NCBI GenBank assembly: GCA_030490835.1 | Contig: CM059973.1 | Span: 89,239,641 to 89,303,640 of the forward strand | DNA from: Annona cherimola | Lineage: Eukaryota > Streptophyta > Magnoliopsida > Magnoliales > Annonaceae | DNA length: 64,000 nt | Reading direction: 5' to 3' | Part shown: positions 33,844-46,318 of the stretch, in pieces | How the letters are laid out: each line of letters begins with the position of its first letter | Position numbering within the stretch: the stretch's first letter is position 1 | The notes under the pieces: model-generated | The model's database searches: none | What the model saw: the letters and a program-made list of their open reading frames with translations, nothing else | Told to the model about the DNA's origin: nothing | Position numbers and translations under genes: made by a program

Positions 33844-35417
33844 AACGCTCTGGCGGAAATGTCCAAAACAATAATTTAAAATATATATATCACAAGGTTC
33901 GAGGCAAGCTTCCATATGCACGATGCACATCTGTTTCTCATATACGCTGTCGTATTTATTTTTTTTAATTTTGCATCAACGTGACACATTGCTGACGCTA
34001 TAGTCACGCCACTCCATTGCCGCCTGCTTGGAATCCTATGTTCCAAACCCCCCCCCCCCAGTACACACGCCCATGTGGAAAAATGCAAATATGGGCACGA
34101 TTTCAACGCTTAGAGTGTGTTCGAACTTTGAAGAGAAGAAGGGGCTGACATACTTTTAACGAAAATTAAGAAAACTAATTCAAAATGTAGGATCGATGAA
34201 GAAATAAATTTGTTTTGAAGAACGACTGTAATGAGTGAGGATGTTCTATGGTCGAAGGAGTAATTGCCAATCAGAATGTGTCGAGATAGAAGAAAATCGT
34301 CACTTTTACCATACCAAATAGGAGGGAGAGAATTCAAAAAGAGGCTAACTGGTCCTTTTTACTTCACCAAATGAGAGGGAGAGAGATTCATGGAGATAAG
34401 CCCCAAGTTCTATCAACTAGATAGTCCCTGTCACAGGAAATTTCCAAATTCCTTGACTTTTCACCTTGGAAAGACAGGATTAGTTGCGTGGCAGTGGCTG
34501 CCAGTGTGGCAGGCATTGATGTTTTCTTTAAGTAGGAAGGCTCGTGATAAATCTCCATCAAAATTGCTATCTTTCATAGAAATTTGAAATTTCCCACATC
34601 CTCAAAGACGATTTTGTGGTTGTTCTGTCAAACTCGTGGTATTTATCTTGGGAAGGCTGAATTACCCCCCAATAATGTCGAAAGTCCTTAGGAGGAGGAA
34701 TAGGAATGCTTGATCGATAAAATTCTCTTTCATGAAATAAAATATCGGACACCCTTTGAAATGACCCCACTTCCAAGGAATTGAATTTTTACGTGGACAT
34801 GCGGTGAAATTTCCAGAAGACGGACACGCGGCAATAAGTTCACTCTAGAGAAACTGACGAACTAATTCGTCCTTCGGTGCTTATCCCGGCCGCAGAGGCT
34901 GTGGAAATTATTTTTTTGTTTTTATTTTTATATAAGTACGTGGGTTTTATTTTAATATTTTTCATATAGAATTCGAGAATTTTTATAATTAATTTTGATA
35001 TTCAAAATAATAAAAACGAGCTGGTCCATGTGCTCATACCCATTTATTATTGATTTCCAAAAATAAATTAAAATACCAAACAAATCTAAAATTGCCAAAT
35101 TTTATAGGATTCAAAATCTAAGTATGACCCGCGTATTTATAAGTTATAACAAAAGTAAAATATTTAAAACATTTTATGGTCACCTGTATTGCACCCGCAA
35201 TGCAGACAACCGTATAAGATCACACCGCTTCAGTTTTTACTATCCTTTCCATGACAGTATTTTTCATTTTTCGTATTTTAAATATATTATTTTCTTATGA
35301 AAATCAAGAATGGTGTTGACTTTTGAATGGTTTTGATTGCTGCAGGAAGAAAAAACTTCGTTATTTATGTTATTATTAGAAAACAAATTTGAGTTGTGTG
35401 AAATTATGAATTTTTTC
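33844..35417. other. spacer; unexplained open frames at 34110-34776
   Basis: A C9-10 run is at about 34050. Between 34110 and 34790 base composition is more balanced than the surroundings and both strands have frames of 65-75 codons (for example minus-strand SSIPIPPPKDFRHYWGVI, 34567-34776). I recognise no family. It could be a decayed exon cluster or a retroelement fragment. Confidence 0.3.
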
Positions 35418-35683
35418 TTAGAGTGTGTTTAGAAAGTGATGAAAAAATTCTAATGTAAAAATTTTAAAAAGGAAAAAAAAATAAAGTGTCGTAATAGGGG
35501 TAATGACGGGGAGTAAAAAGAATAAAATTAAAATATTTATGTTAGACGTATGAGTAAGTGTGTAGAAATAATTGAAAAGTAGTATAACTGTACAGGAAAA
35601 GTGAAAAAATAATAAAAAATAAAGATAGTAGAGAGTGAACCATTTTAGTTTAAAATATTTTTACAATAGAAAACATCCTCTTA
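35418..35683 (+). mobile_element. MITE, 260 bp, TTA target duplication
   Basis: The element is 35421-35680. GAGTGTGTTTAG opens, AAAACATCCTC closes, and TTA lies on both sides. The interior follows the 291-bp family consensus (GTAATAGGGGTAATGACGGGGAGTAAAAAGAATAAA..) with an internal deletion. Confidence 0.8.
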
Positions 35684-36032
35684 TTCTATTTTAGGTTTCA
35701 CTTTTTTCACTATAGAAGGTCAACACATGTATTAATTATTATTAATGTCAGTGATGTATTTTATTTTTTGTCCCATCCAATCATTAATTCTGCTTATAAT
35801 TATAGCAACGGATTAGATTGCATTAATAGCTTTGTCAATACAAAGCTAACTAATCTCCAATAGTCTCCAATAGGGACTAGGGAAATAGCTTGTAGGTTGA
35901 TCCCAACCGTTGGCGGATCTCATCAACATAAGCAACAAAAGTGGCTATTGTTATTCGTGACCCGATGCTTCTACCATTCTTGTGGACTATCTCATCTGTT
36001 TTCATCTCATTCGTCAAAGAAAGTAGATCAAG

Positions 36033-36484
36033 ATTCAAGACAATTTGCAAACTGGTGTGGTGCAATAGTTGTATGGTTAGCATGCTATATTAGTTAGTAT
36101 GTTAATATTGTAAATCGTAGCCGTTTGCGCACTGTTGTAATGCGTATCCTCCGAGATTGAATATTACTGAGGAATTCTTGAAAATAGTTAATTGCTGAGA
36201 TTTAGTTTCAACTTCTTGAGGAGCTTAGGGCGTGTTCAAAGTCATACCAAATTGTTGAATTCAAGACAATTTGCGAACTCGTGTGTTGCAATAGTCGTAT
36301 GGTTAGCATGTTATATTAGTTAGTATATTAATATCGTAAATTGTAGCCGTTTGCGCACTGTTGTAATGTGTATCCTCTAGGATTGGATATTACTGAGGAA
36401 TTCTTGAAAATAGTTAATTGTTGAGATCTAGTTTCAACTTACGGAGGAGCTTAGAACGTGTTCAAAGTCATACAAGATTATTAG
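36033..36484. repeat. 226-bp tandem duplication
   Basis: Copies at 36033-36258 and 36259-36484 share long identical blocks (GTAGCCGTTTGCGCACTGTTGTAATG, TATTACTGAGGAATTCTTGAAAATAGTTAATTG as blocks of more than 25 bp) with scattered changes. The upstream 35880-36030 segment has mixed composition. The unit looks like the 3' portion of a retroelement LTR or a transcribed repeat, but this is not proven. Confidence 0.9.
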
Positions 36485-38139
36485 ATTGAATCAACTTTAC
36501 CCATTCTCAATAGAATTTTACTTATTCCCAGTACACATCATTAACTTTTCATATATATCATATATAGATTCGATCTAAGAATTTTGCATGATTTAGAACG
36601 CGCTCTTAGCCATGACACTGTGGGCAACCCATCCAAATTATGCTTTAATTCATTCTTGATAACAATTATACTCTAAAACATAATCCAATTACCACTAGCC
36701 AACCGTAAAAAGTTCAAATTAAATAGCTAATTTTGATCCGTGGATAGATGCATGTATTTATCAATAAAAAATTTGAAATATTTGAATATATACCTTGCTA
36801 CAACAGTTTCTTCAAGATCTTTATAAAATTATTAATGTTACATTAAAAGGGTAACTCTTCTGTAGATTCGGTTTGCAACAGTTTGAATTTTTGCAAAATT
36901 TGACATAATTTTAGGTGTGATGGAGATTTTAAAATGTATAAATGTTCACTTTATAATTTGTAAAGTGCCATTAACAATTTTAATGAGTTTGAATTTACTT
37001 CACACTATTTTTAACTCTTGATCGATATTCTTGGTATTTGATTAAGGTGAGTTTCTAGGTACTTTTTATATGAATAATATTGAAATTAATGAACGGTTTC
37101 TATTCTGCATAATTAATAACGTGGAGCTAAGATATGACAAGTGTGAAAATGTGTTTTGGTAAAAAATACACAAGTAATTCTATCTAAACCATGGGTAAAA
37201 TGTACAAGGATAAAAAGTTAAAATGCTCATAGCAATTAAATTTATTAACTTCTTTTCTTGATTTCTAACCTAAAAAATTGGCAAGTGAAGTTCAAGTTAA
37301 CCATCTTACTAGCTTATACAGGTAAATAACTGGCAAAAAAAAAAAAAAAAAAAAAGGAAGAATAAGCACTAGTGAATTGAGCAGTCCTGTCATTTGCCGA
37401 TCAAATTGTGAGTCATTTGAGGATAAACTTGTGCAGATTGAGACGACTTCAATAAAAATTATATACGATTACTTTTGCAAAGCCTTTAAAATCTAATTTG
37501 TAAAATAGAGTAGGGTTTTTAATGTTCCGGTAAGGTTTAGTAAACTCAAACCTAACTGCGACCCGAGGATTACATACTCAATTTCCTATTTATATCCAAT
37601 ATAAAATATTTTATGTATATAAAACTTAAATAATATCCATTCATATTTTCGAGTTTTATATTATTTATATTTATATTTGAATAGACATTTGTTATATTAA
37701 AATTAATTATAGTTAATAAATCATATTATTTTTTTACGTTTACATTTATGCATGCGCTATTTATTAAATAGTTTGTTAGTTTATGTTTGCATAATGTTTT
37801 AAAATTGTCACTTTTTATATATTAATATTGTACAAATAGACATAGGATACTACACTAAAGGACATTTATCCTAAGACCAAAGGTCCTACATAAAATTATA
37901 AGAGATATAAGCTTCCATTTATACTAACTAAGATAAAAACCCACTATAAGATGGACTCTTATCAAAGGAGGGATTCAATGGAAATGACAAACTTATTAAC
38001 TCAGATTCTTTTTAGAAATCAATTTATATGATAAAGTGTAGGTTTTATAAATAAAATTAGAGTTAGAATTAAAATTTAGGCATTAAAAAGATATTTAAAA
38101 TCGGCTTGGATGCAAATCCTTGTATATGAACCCTGGTAC
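36485..38139. other. AT-rich spacer, no gene recognised
   Basis: A poly(A) run lies at about 37337-37356. TCCGGTAAGG..CTCAAACCTAACTGCGACCCGAGG near 37527-37566 resembles a hAT subterminal fragment, without termini. No gene is seen. Confidence 0.4.
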
Positions 38140-38420
38140 TCATCAGGTGCACCCGGAAGCATTGAGCCTCAATGCTCCCGGGCGCATACACATATATGTT
38201 TTTATTTTTTTCAATTTTTTTCATAAACTTGTTAATGTAAGTGTATTTAACATATGTATCAATTTTTATTATTTTAGAAATTTTTAGATATTTATTTCGA
38301 ATTCTTAAAAATCAGTAGCATTTTAGTAATTTTAAATACATTTATATTAACATTTGTATAAAAAAATTTTGAAAAAAAATAAAAAAAGGTGTATGCACCC
38401 GAGAGCATTGAGATGAGCAC
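38140..38420. mobile_element. inverted-repeat element of the GCACCCGGG/hairpin family
   Basis: AGGTGCACCCGGAAGCATTGAG at the left and GTGTATGCACCCGAGAGCATTGAG at the right bracket arms TCATAAACTTGTTAATGTAAGTGTATTTAAC and TTTAAATACATTTATATTAACATTTGTATAAA that fold about a centre near 38305. The left end has its own small hairpin (AGCATTGAGCCTCAATGCT). Confidence 0.7.
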
Positions 38421-39109
38421 CCGGCACACAAGGGATGTTCCACTCCATCTCCATCCACATAATTTAATATTAACTATTTATCTATGTTTATTATTGTTTA
38501 CTAATTTATCTCGTCGGTCTTCCTTCACGTTTGTTGCCATCCGCGCGGGATGAATAAAATAATCCAATGACTCAGAATCTACCGTTTCTAGTACCAAGAG
38601 AGTCGGTTATGAGTGATCCATTATTGATAGGTAGAAACCTCCTATTAGGAGTTTCTTCACCGTGCGAGCCACTCCAATCAAAATTTTCTAAAATGAATCG
38701 GCAAGAATAAGATTCTAAAAGGTCCATATCTGTAATTGAAATTGCAAAATGCGGTGCTATTTATTAGGAATGTGAACGGTTCAGATCACCCAGCAATGTG
38801 GACTCTAATGATAAGTCTGATAATTTTTTCATCCAATCAAGCAGCAAAAATCCACACAATTGAACTCGCATCAAAGTTCTTAAAAAATATTGTAACATCT
38901 ACTCTCATTGATCCCTCTCACAATAGCACACTATCGCTGAGATTAGCCTTAAGTGCAGGCTTATTATTATTGTTTGAGTTAACATAATTTTTAATATAGC
39001 TATTTTGATTATATTTTTAAATATGATTTTGTTGATAGCCTTTTTTTAAAATTCTTGTATTTACAACTCAATTAAAGTATACATTTTTCACATTTCGAAA
39101 AAAAGTACA

Positions 39110-39180
39110 CATTTTTCAAGCCAAGAGTCGAAGCCCGAACCCCAGGCAGGGAAGGCATTACTGAGTTGGTAGTCCTTGGC
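39110..39180 (-). other. tRNA-like box B fragment
   Basis: On the minus strand, TTACTGAGT-type and CTGGGGTTCGGGCTTCGACTC words resemble a decayed pol III promoter. It is too degraded to call a SINE. Confidence 0.15.
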
Positions 39181-39719
39181 TAAACTATAACTGTGCGTAG
39201 ATAAGCAAGTCATTAATACATATAATTATTAGAATATGAAATTATGATAAGGTGCACTACAAAATATATTCTACGCCAAAACGATAAATAGATTTAGCTA
39301 ATTTTTCAATAAAAATACATGGGCAAAACCTTTATTATTTTCATATTTACGAGTATGGACTATGGAGAGAATTTACATTCATATTTATCATTTTCATAAA
39401 TGAGCCATCATATCTGGAAAAGGATAAATTTTGCTGTCGTACTTGTAATTAATAATCACCATCGTTATTTTATTTTCTTCCCTAAAAAGTCTTGTTTGAG
39501 TTGATTTGATCAATATTTACGGCTACAAATTTTTTTTAGAATTTGATTTGAACTCCTTCCAATGAATCGAGTCATATTTTTTGATTAATTTATATATACA
39601 ACAAATTATCTAAAATTACAAATCGGCACATACATAATCCTCGTAACCCAAAAAAAATCTTATAAATACAGCGGCATCTACATAGTCCTCGTAACAAAAA
39701 AGAAATCTTATAACGCCCC

Positions 39720-39925
39720 ATCATGGGTTCTGATCTCCTGCACCCGGGTGCAGGCAGCGTTGCCTGCTCCCGGGTGCACACACCTATTTTTTTATATTGT
39801 TTTTTGAATTTTTTTTATAAAAATGTTAATATAGGTGTATTTAACATGTGTATAAATTTTTACAATTTTTGGAGTATTTTAGATATTTATTTTTTATTTT
39901 TGAAAATCAGTGACATTTTTGGAAA
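39720..39925. mobile_element. left half of a GCACCCGGG/hairpin family element
   Basis: CCTGCACCCGGGTGCAGG at 39737-39754 is a perfect 18-bp palindrome. GCAGGCAGCGTTGCCTGC follows, then CTCCCGGGTGCACACACC and a left arm nearly identical to that at 24935-25058 (GTGTATAAATTTTTAC..TTTTTGGAGTATTTTAGATA). The right arm is absent, so the copy is truncated at about 39925. Confidence 0.7.
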
Positions 39926-40329
39926 AACTAGTACTCTACCGCAGGAATGGGAGGACGGGTTGAGCATCCCAACCCGTGCGCACAGCGCCGTGAAGCTTCC
40001 AACTACAGCCCTAAAAGCGAATTCGGTCCCAGTTTAATTTCTATTCAATGCATCCAACCAACCATCACGTCCCATGCCACCCTTTGTGATTTCTATTTCA
40101 ATAGATTGTATCTCAGCTAGGGGTGGAAATCCGATCCTGTTTCAGACTAGGCTAGGGGTGTAAATAGGGTCGGGTTCAACCCGAGACCGCATCAACCCGG
40201 ACCGATTTATACCATGGTTGGGTTGAGATTTTGGAATTTTGGTTTTTGGAAATAGGGTTCAACCCGACCCGATTTTAAAAATCGGTTTGAGTCGGGTTAG
40301 GCGTAGGTCAACCCGACCCAACTTGCCCC

Positions 40330-41334
40330 CTGTTGAATGTCTTATACTCTTATCCCTAAATCGACGAACGAACTCACGAAGCTGCGCCCGCCCTTTGCCA
40401 CCTGCCATTCGCGTCTGCCTGGCGCCTGCTGATCTCGGCGACCTAAAATCGGTGCATCTGCAACTTGAAACGCGCGTCTGCCTGCCGAGATCTGCGACCT
40501 AAAATCGGTGCCTTTGCTGCGTGCAGCAACCCATCCCACTGTTTCGGCAGCACCCCGTACGCTCCTGCAGCAGCTGCTAGAAGCCATCTCCCTATCCGAC
40601 CTTCCCTTCTTCCTCTCCCTTTCTTCTCTTCTTCTTCTTCTTCGCCCATACTTCCTCACTCCTCATTTCCTCTTCCCCTGCTCGGTTTATTCCTTCTTTT
40701 TCCTCCTCTTCTACTCCATTTCATTGTCCCTCCCTGTTCTGACGGTTCGCCTCCGATGTGAAACGGCTAAAATGTAAGATTTGTTCCTCGTATTTTTGTT
40801 TGTATGATTTTAATAGCCTCTTTGGAAACTAGGAATTGCCACAGTAAATGTTAGGTAAAATTGCTACTGTGAATGCTACTGATTGTTGTTGATTGTCACC
40901 TTGAATATTATTTGGTTTCTATAATTTGAGCAGTTTATTAATCCAATTTGTAGCCCGAACAGAACTGATTTGTATAAGGTTAGTTTGGGGTTGGGGTTTG
41001 AAAAATAGGGTTAGAGGTTGGGCTAATGTACCAATCTAGCTCCAACTCTGACTTACCTGCTTCTAAACATTTTGAAAATAGACAATAAGCAATTTTTGGG
41101 GTGTTTTATCAGCCTGTGCAGTTTTACTTGACCGCAAAATTAAGAAGAGAGATGATTCCAAAATTAACTTGTAACATGGTGGCCATATATATATTAAATT
41201 AACCCATTTGATCATGTCTTAATAGGTTTTACTCATAATCATTACTCATAAATATGACATTACGCTAACCTTTTCAATTTTTTTCATTTTTTACTTCTTT
41301 TCTAAAGTGTTATAGAATTTGTGCATTAATTGGA
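40330..41334 (+). promoter_or_regulatory. putative hAT transposase promoter, leader and leader intron
   Basis: A GC-richer stretch 40370-40770 follows the left subterminal array. It has two copies of GCGACCTAAAATCGGTGC (about 40438 and 40493), then CT-rich DNA (40610-40720). GTAAG at about 40774 and TTATAG at about 41314 would bound a leader intron just before the ATG at 41335. This is inferred from splice-like words only. Open frames here lack domains. Confidence 0.35.
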
Positions 41335-43466
41335 ATGGAAGATGATGATGTTATAGAAGTGCATGCCAACACACCATCATCAACACCATCTGCAGCATCT
41401 GAAGCTACATCCACCAAATCACAAAAACGAAAATATAAAGCAACATCGAGTGTGTGAGAATTTTTTGAAAAAGTTTATGCACCTGGAGCTTCAAAAGCAC
41501 AAATCTGTGTATGTAAAAAATGCAAAACACAGTATAGATGTGAGAGCAAGATTGGCACAAGTACACTTAGAAGACATGCAGAAAAATGTTATAAAGGTGG
41601 TGATGGGACCTTACAACAAATCTTACAATTCACTAGTCAAGAAAGTGGAGAGACTGCATTAGGCAATTGGAAATTTGATCAACTTGCTGTTAGAAATGCT
41701 ATTGCCAAGATGATTGTGATTGATGAAATGCCTTTTAGCACTATTGAGCGTGTTGGCTTTAGAGGATTATTACAAGTAGGCATGCCACAATTTAACTTTG
41801 TCACTCGTCAAACAATTACTCAAGACTGTCTAGAAATTTATCAAACAGAGAAGAGAAAGTTAAAAAAATTATTAAGAGAAAAGGTGCAAACTGTTTGCTT
41901 GACTACTGATATGTGGACTTCAATTCAAAATGTTGGTTATCTTTGTCTCACAGCACATTTTATTGATGCAAGTTGGTATTTGCATAAGAAAATTATTAGC
42001 TTTTCTCTTCTCCCTTGTGCACACATTGGTGAAGCAATTGCATCTGCAATAGATCAAAGTTTAAGGGAATGGGAAATTTCAAGTGTTTGCACAATGACAG
42101 TTGATAATGCTAGTTCCAATGATGTTGCAATTCGCCATTTGAAACATTGCATTGGAAATAGAAATGGTTTGTTATTTGATGGAGAATTTTTTCATGTAAG
42201 ATGTGCTGCTCATATTCTAAATCTGATTGTCAAAGATGGACTTAAAGAAATTGGTGATGCAATCGCTCGTATTAGAGCAGCTGTTCGGTTTGTAAGATGT
42301 TCTCCTTCAAGGCTGAGGTTGTTTAAGGAATGTATCAAAAAATGTTTCATTAGAGATAAGGGTGCATTGGTTTTGGATGTGCCCACTAGATGGAATTCTA
42401 CATACCTTATGTTAGAAAGTGCTTTGAGATTCAGAAGAGCATTTGAGCAGATGGAGCTAGAAGATGTTTCCTTTATTAGAGAAGATCCTCCAACACATGA
42501 AGATTGGAATAAGGCAACAGTTGATTGCTATTTTAAAACAATTTCATGAGGTAACTCGAATTTTGTCAGGGTCTTCATATGTTACTGCAAATTTATATTT
42601 TGTTGAAGTTTGCAAAACACAAAGGTTGTTAAGGAATTTTTTAACCAACCATAACCCCCTCATTGTTGATATGTGCAAAAGAATGAAAGAGAAGTTTGAC
42701 AAGTATTGGGGAGATATTGACAAGATCAATATGATTTTGGTCATTGCAATTGTTTTGGATCCAAGGTACAAGCTAAAATATCTTCGATTCCAATATTCTT
42801 TATTGTATAATGCAGAAAAAGTTAGTGAAATTTTGATAAAAGTTCAGTTGAAAATGCAAGAGGTATTCAAAAGTTACCAAGCAAAGTATACTCCAATGAC
42901 AGTATCTCAAGAGGCGAAGGAAACTAGTGATGGGAATGAAAAACTTGTTGAGTCTTCTCGTTCAAGTGGAGATGCTTCATATAAAGATTTTTTAAAGAAA
43001 TAGGCAAGTCTTGATGTGAGCAATGAATTGGATCGATACTTGAAAGACCCTGTAGAAATAGATGATGATGATGATGATAATTCTTTTGATATTTTAGCAT
43101 GGTGGGCTTCTTCAAGATATCGAGTTTTATCACACATGGCTCGAGATATTCTTGCCATTCATGTTTCTACAGTTGCTTCAGAGTCTGCCTTTAGTACAGG
43201 AGGTCGTGTGCTTGATCCTTTCAGGAGCTCTTTGCAATCTCATGTTGTTGAGGCTTTGATATGTGCTCAAGATTGGCTACGGTCTTCAGCGAATCTTCAA
43301 ATGGAAGGAGAAGATTTGGTTGAAATTGGTGAGCCTGTTGAAGGTAATTTGAATCTATAATTATGTATTTATAACTTGATTACTTGCAACTAATACTATA
43401 ACTGATTTCTTCTATTTTACAGCTACTCAAGGAAGTATAGAATTTGGAACTTCTAGCCATGCATGA
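41335..43466 (+). pseudogene. hAT transposase (BED zinc finger, C-terminal dimerisation domain), three lesions
   Basis: The ATG at 41335 opens an acidic/serine-rich N-terminus. A TGA at 41455-41457 replaces the tryptophan expected in the BED-finger start (SSV*EFFEK). The finger continues with CVCKKC and TSTLRRHAEKC. The same frame then runs uninterrupted through CLTTDMWTSIQNVGY, the SFSLLPCAHIGEAIA region, MTVDNASSND and the conserved CAAHILNLIVKDGL to about 42520. There a frameshift (between about 42515 and 42540) moves reading to the next frame, with FDKYWGDIDKINMILVIAIVLDPRYKLKYL. A TAG at 43001-43003 interrupts it before the hAT dimerisation domain (LDRYL..FDILAWW..ARDILAIHVSTVASESAFSTGGRVLD..ALICAQDWL). 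The frame then crosses a 79-bp GT..AG intron (43344-43422) to end at TGA 43464-43466. Only three lesions separate it from an open gene. A second small intron may lie in the 3' leader (about 43489-43562). Confidence 0.93.
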
Positions 43467-45823
43467 ATTTCCACTCAAATGATCCAGGTACTTGTATTTT
43501 AATTTGTTTTTATAAAAATATAACTATATATTCATACTTACTTTGATAATTATTTGTTTCAGGAGAAAAACTACACATACTAATCGCAAAGAGGGCATGA
43601 GATTTGATTTGAAGAGAAAAGTTGTGTTAACTTTTTAAATGAGTTATGTTGTGGACATGTTATTTAAAACAAATTATTTGGATATGATTATGTTTCATAA
43701 GATATGTATTTGGATATGTTTATGAGAGTGTATTTCATTCATGTTGTTTAGATATTTAAATACAATTGTGTGGAGTTTGGAAATATGCTTGACTATTTGG
43801 TTGTAAAATGTTGTTTAAATTTATATGATTTGGAAATATATTTGGTTAATTAATTGTAAAATTGTGTTTGGATTATTTGGTTATATTGCATTGATAATAT
43901 GTGTAATCTATTAGCCCGATTTGTAACCCGAACCGAACCGTTTTGAGGTGGGTTGAAATAGGGTTGGGTTAAGGTGTGAAAAGTAGGGTTGAAAGTAGGG
44001 TTGAGTTGGGATTTTACAAGGTGGGTTAGGGTTGTATTTGTCCCGACCCGAGTCAACCCGACCCGATTTACACCCCTAGACTAGGCGGGTAGTGATTTTT
44101 CACCCAGGGGAAGCGGGTTGGGTTGCTAGTTTAGAGTCTTTCAAAAAAATCGGGTCGGGGCGGACCTCCTGTTACCCGGACCTCCCGATACCACTCGTGA
44201 CCCGCACAACCCTTTATATAAATACTAATTCTTTTAGGAAGAGAGAAACCCTAGCCCATGCCCATTCAGTCCGGTCCCCAGTCCATTGCTGCTGTCCCCA
44301 AACCTTACTGTCGTTTGTTCGCCCATGCCGGCGAGTCCTTTCTATTCGTTCATCCACCCTGACACTGGCATTTCAAACCAGACATAAAAAATAGCGCAGA
44401 AGTTGAGAAATTGGAATTCCCGTGCAGATAACGAAGATGTTGCTGTGAACTTGTGATAAAGTAGGATAGAAAACAGAGCGGAAATGGGTGCTCTGAGCAA
44501 TGGCTTTTTCAGCTAGCAATTTGACCGCCAACATCGCTGCACCCATCGTTCCTGACTTGGTTCGTCTGCCCTTGCTGCATGACGTGCGTCCTCCGACAGA
44601 TCGTCTCTTCCATCTCCGATAGCATCTTTTATCTTCGGCAGGTCGGCGGCGTGCAACCATTTCTCCATTTTAAGTTTCAATTTGCCCATACTTATTCCTA
44701 TTTCCCTTTTTCTATTGGATTTTAAATCTCTGTTTTCATATTCGGCAGCACCATTTCCGTCAGCCTTCACCATCCGAAATAAGGTAATAAGTTTTGATAT
44801 CGGCAGATAAGTCCATTGGCGTTTTGAAAATGAAGTTTATATTCCCACAGTCCTTAAGGGAAATGTTTATCAGATAACCAAAAGATCGATGCAGAAGAAC
44901 AATGTAGCTATAGAGGTCAATCCAACCAGACATCCCATGTTATTATGGCCAAACCTCTCATGACTCGTCTCTCTATATATTGGCAAGTAGTGCCTTCAAG
45001 TCACGTGGGTATTCATCATACTCATATTGTTATACTTACCAAAATAACAATGAAGAGATTAGGCAATTTGGTGATGCATAGATTTACAAAAACTTATAAC
45101 GCTTCGTGAAGGTTGACAATGGCATAACAGAAGATTTAAGGTAGTAGATATGAGGGCAAGGCTAAATGAAGAGACACACTTCAAGATAAACAAGAATGGT
45201 GTGGCAGTTAGCAAGTAATAATATTAAGATATGAATCAAGTGCAAACCGTGAATGATTTGTTGCTGTATTTTTTTAAGCTAGGAATGATTTATTGCTATA
45301 TAATATTAAGATATGAATGATTTATGCTATTAGCTAAATTGGTTTTGATTTTTGCTTTTTTTGTGCATATATGTGTTACCAATTATAGTGGAAGATATTG
45401 TTGGATATAGTTTTGTTTTATTGATTGCATTTGTACAACTGTTATTCAGGTTATGCTTTCTATGGGATTTTAAAATAACGTAGAAAGTATTATCAATTTT
45501 TTTTGCACTTTTGAGGTATAACTACAATGATTTTGCGTATTTAAGTAATTTTTATTTTAACTCCAAATGTAAAATCCATATTATTTTTGTTGAAGGTGAA
45601 TGACAAAAGATATTAAATGAATTCGAGAAATTAGTGGTTCTTAAAGTGGTGAATAGAATTCTGAATGACGTATGTTTCATTAACTTCTTCTAATATTCAT
45701 TTTTATTTAAGTAATGATGTTTTACTTTGACTAATTAGTAATAGGATGAAGTATGCAATATTTAAATTTAGAATAGATATGTTTTTATATTTGATAGGTT
45801 CATAAAATTTTAAAAAATCTTAC

Positions 45824-46120
45824 TTAGAGTGTGTTTGGGAAGTTGTAAAATTTTTAATAAAAATTTTTATATGTAAAAGTTGTTAAATTAGTAGAAAATG
45901 ATGTGATATTGTAGGGGTAATGATGATGAGTAAAGAGAATAAATTTAAAATAAATAAGTTAGTTACATTGATAGTTGTGTAGAAATGATTGAAAAGTAGG
46001 GTTGTTGTATAGAAAGATGTATAAAGAATAATTAAAAAAGGAGTAGCTATGGAGAGTGAAAAGTTTTAAATTAAAAAGTTTTAACTTGACAGCTTTTGCA
46101 AATTGCCAAACACACCCTTA
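45824..46120 (+). mobile_element. MITE, 291 bp, TTA target duplication
   Basis: The element is 45827-46117. GAGTGTGTTTGGGAAG opens, GCCAAACACACCC closes, and TTA lies on each side. It matches the 14147 copy in length and throughout its interior (GATGTGATATTGTAGGGGTAATGATGATGAGTAAAGAGAATAAA..). It sits inside the older hAT-like element near its right end. Confidence 0.9.
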
Positions 46121-46318
46121 ACCTGCATTTTTAGCCCGACTCGTAATCTCGATACCGACCCGAAGTACATACCAAGACTTACTAAAAAAAAAAGTCAGAC
46201 CGACCTTGTCCCAACCCGGTATAAAAACAATGGTCAAAACAATTTTTAAATATAGGGTCAGGGTTGGGCACACCTTGACCCATCCTTACTCGCCCTAATT
46301 CCTACCCCTAATCTCAGT

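Larger units (their letters stand above)
40145..44086 (+). mobile_element. structurally complete hAT transposon (40153-44078)
   Basis: The length is 3926 bp. Termini TAGGGGTGTAAAT and ATTTACACCCCTA are perfect 13-bp inverted repeats. GACTAGGC flanks exactly at 40145-40152 and 44079-44086. Subterminal arrays of CGGGTTCAACCCG/GGGTCGGGTTG words extend about 170 bp at each end. In between lies one transposase gene. The right interior (43690-43900) is collinear with the interior of the deleted elements at 4298 and 29810, but this copy lacks about 358 bp that both of those carry, apparently lost between two ATGC words. The perfect target duplication and TIRs imply a recent insertion. Confidence 0.96.
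40110..46318. mobile_element. older hAT-like element (40118-46310) enclosing a complete hAT and a MITE
   Basis: The left terminus TAGGGGTGGAAAT at 40118 pairs with ATTCCTACCCCTA ending at 46310. Flanks are ATCTCAGC (40110-40117) and ATCTCAGT (46311-46318), an 8-bp duplication with one mismatch. Subterminal CCCGACCC/CGGGTCGGGGCGG words occur near 44150-44200 and 46135-46265. After removing the inserted hAT (40153-44078 plus one 8-bp duplication) and the 291-bp MITE, the host is about 2 kb. No transposase could be recognised in 44090-45820, so it is probably non-autonomous or heavily decayed. Confidence 0.72.

Noticed and set aside
40342..40777. Several frames upstream of the hAT transposase
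   Set aside because: They lack domains and fall in a CT-rich leader. The transposase start at 41335 is supported by conserved text.
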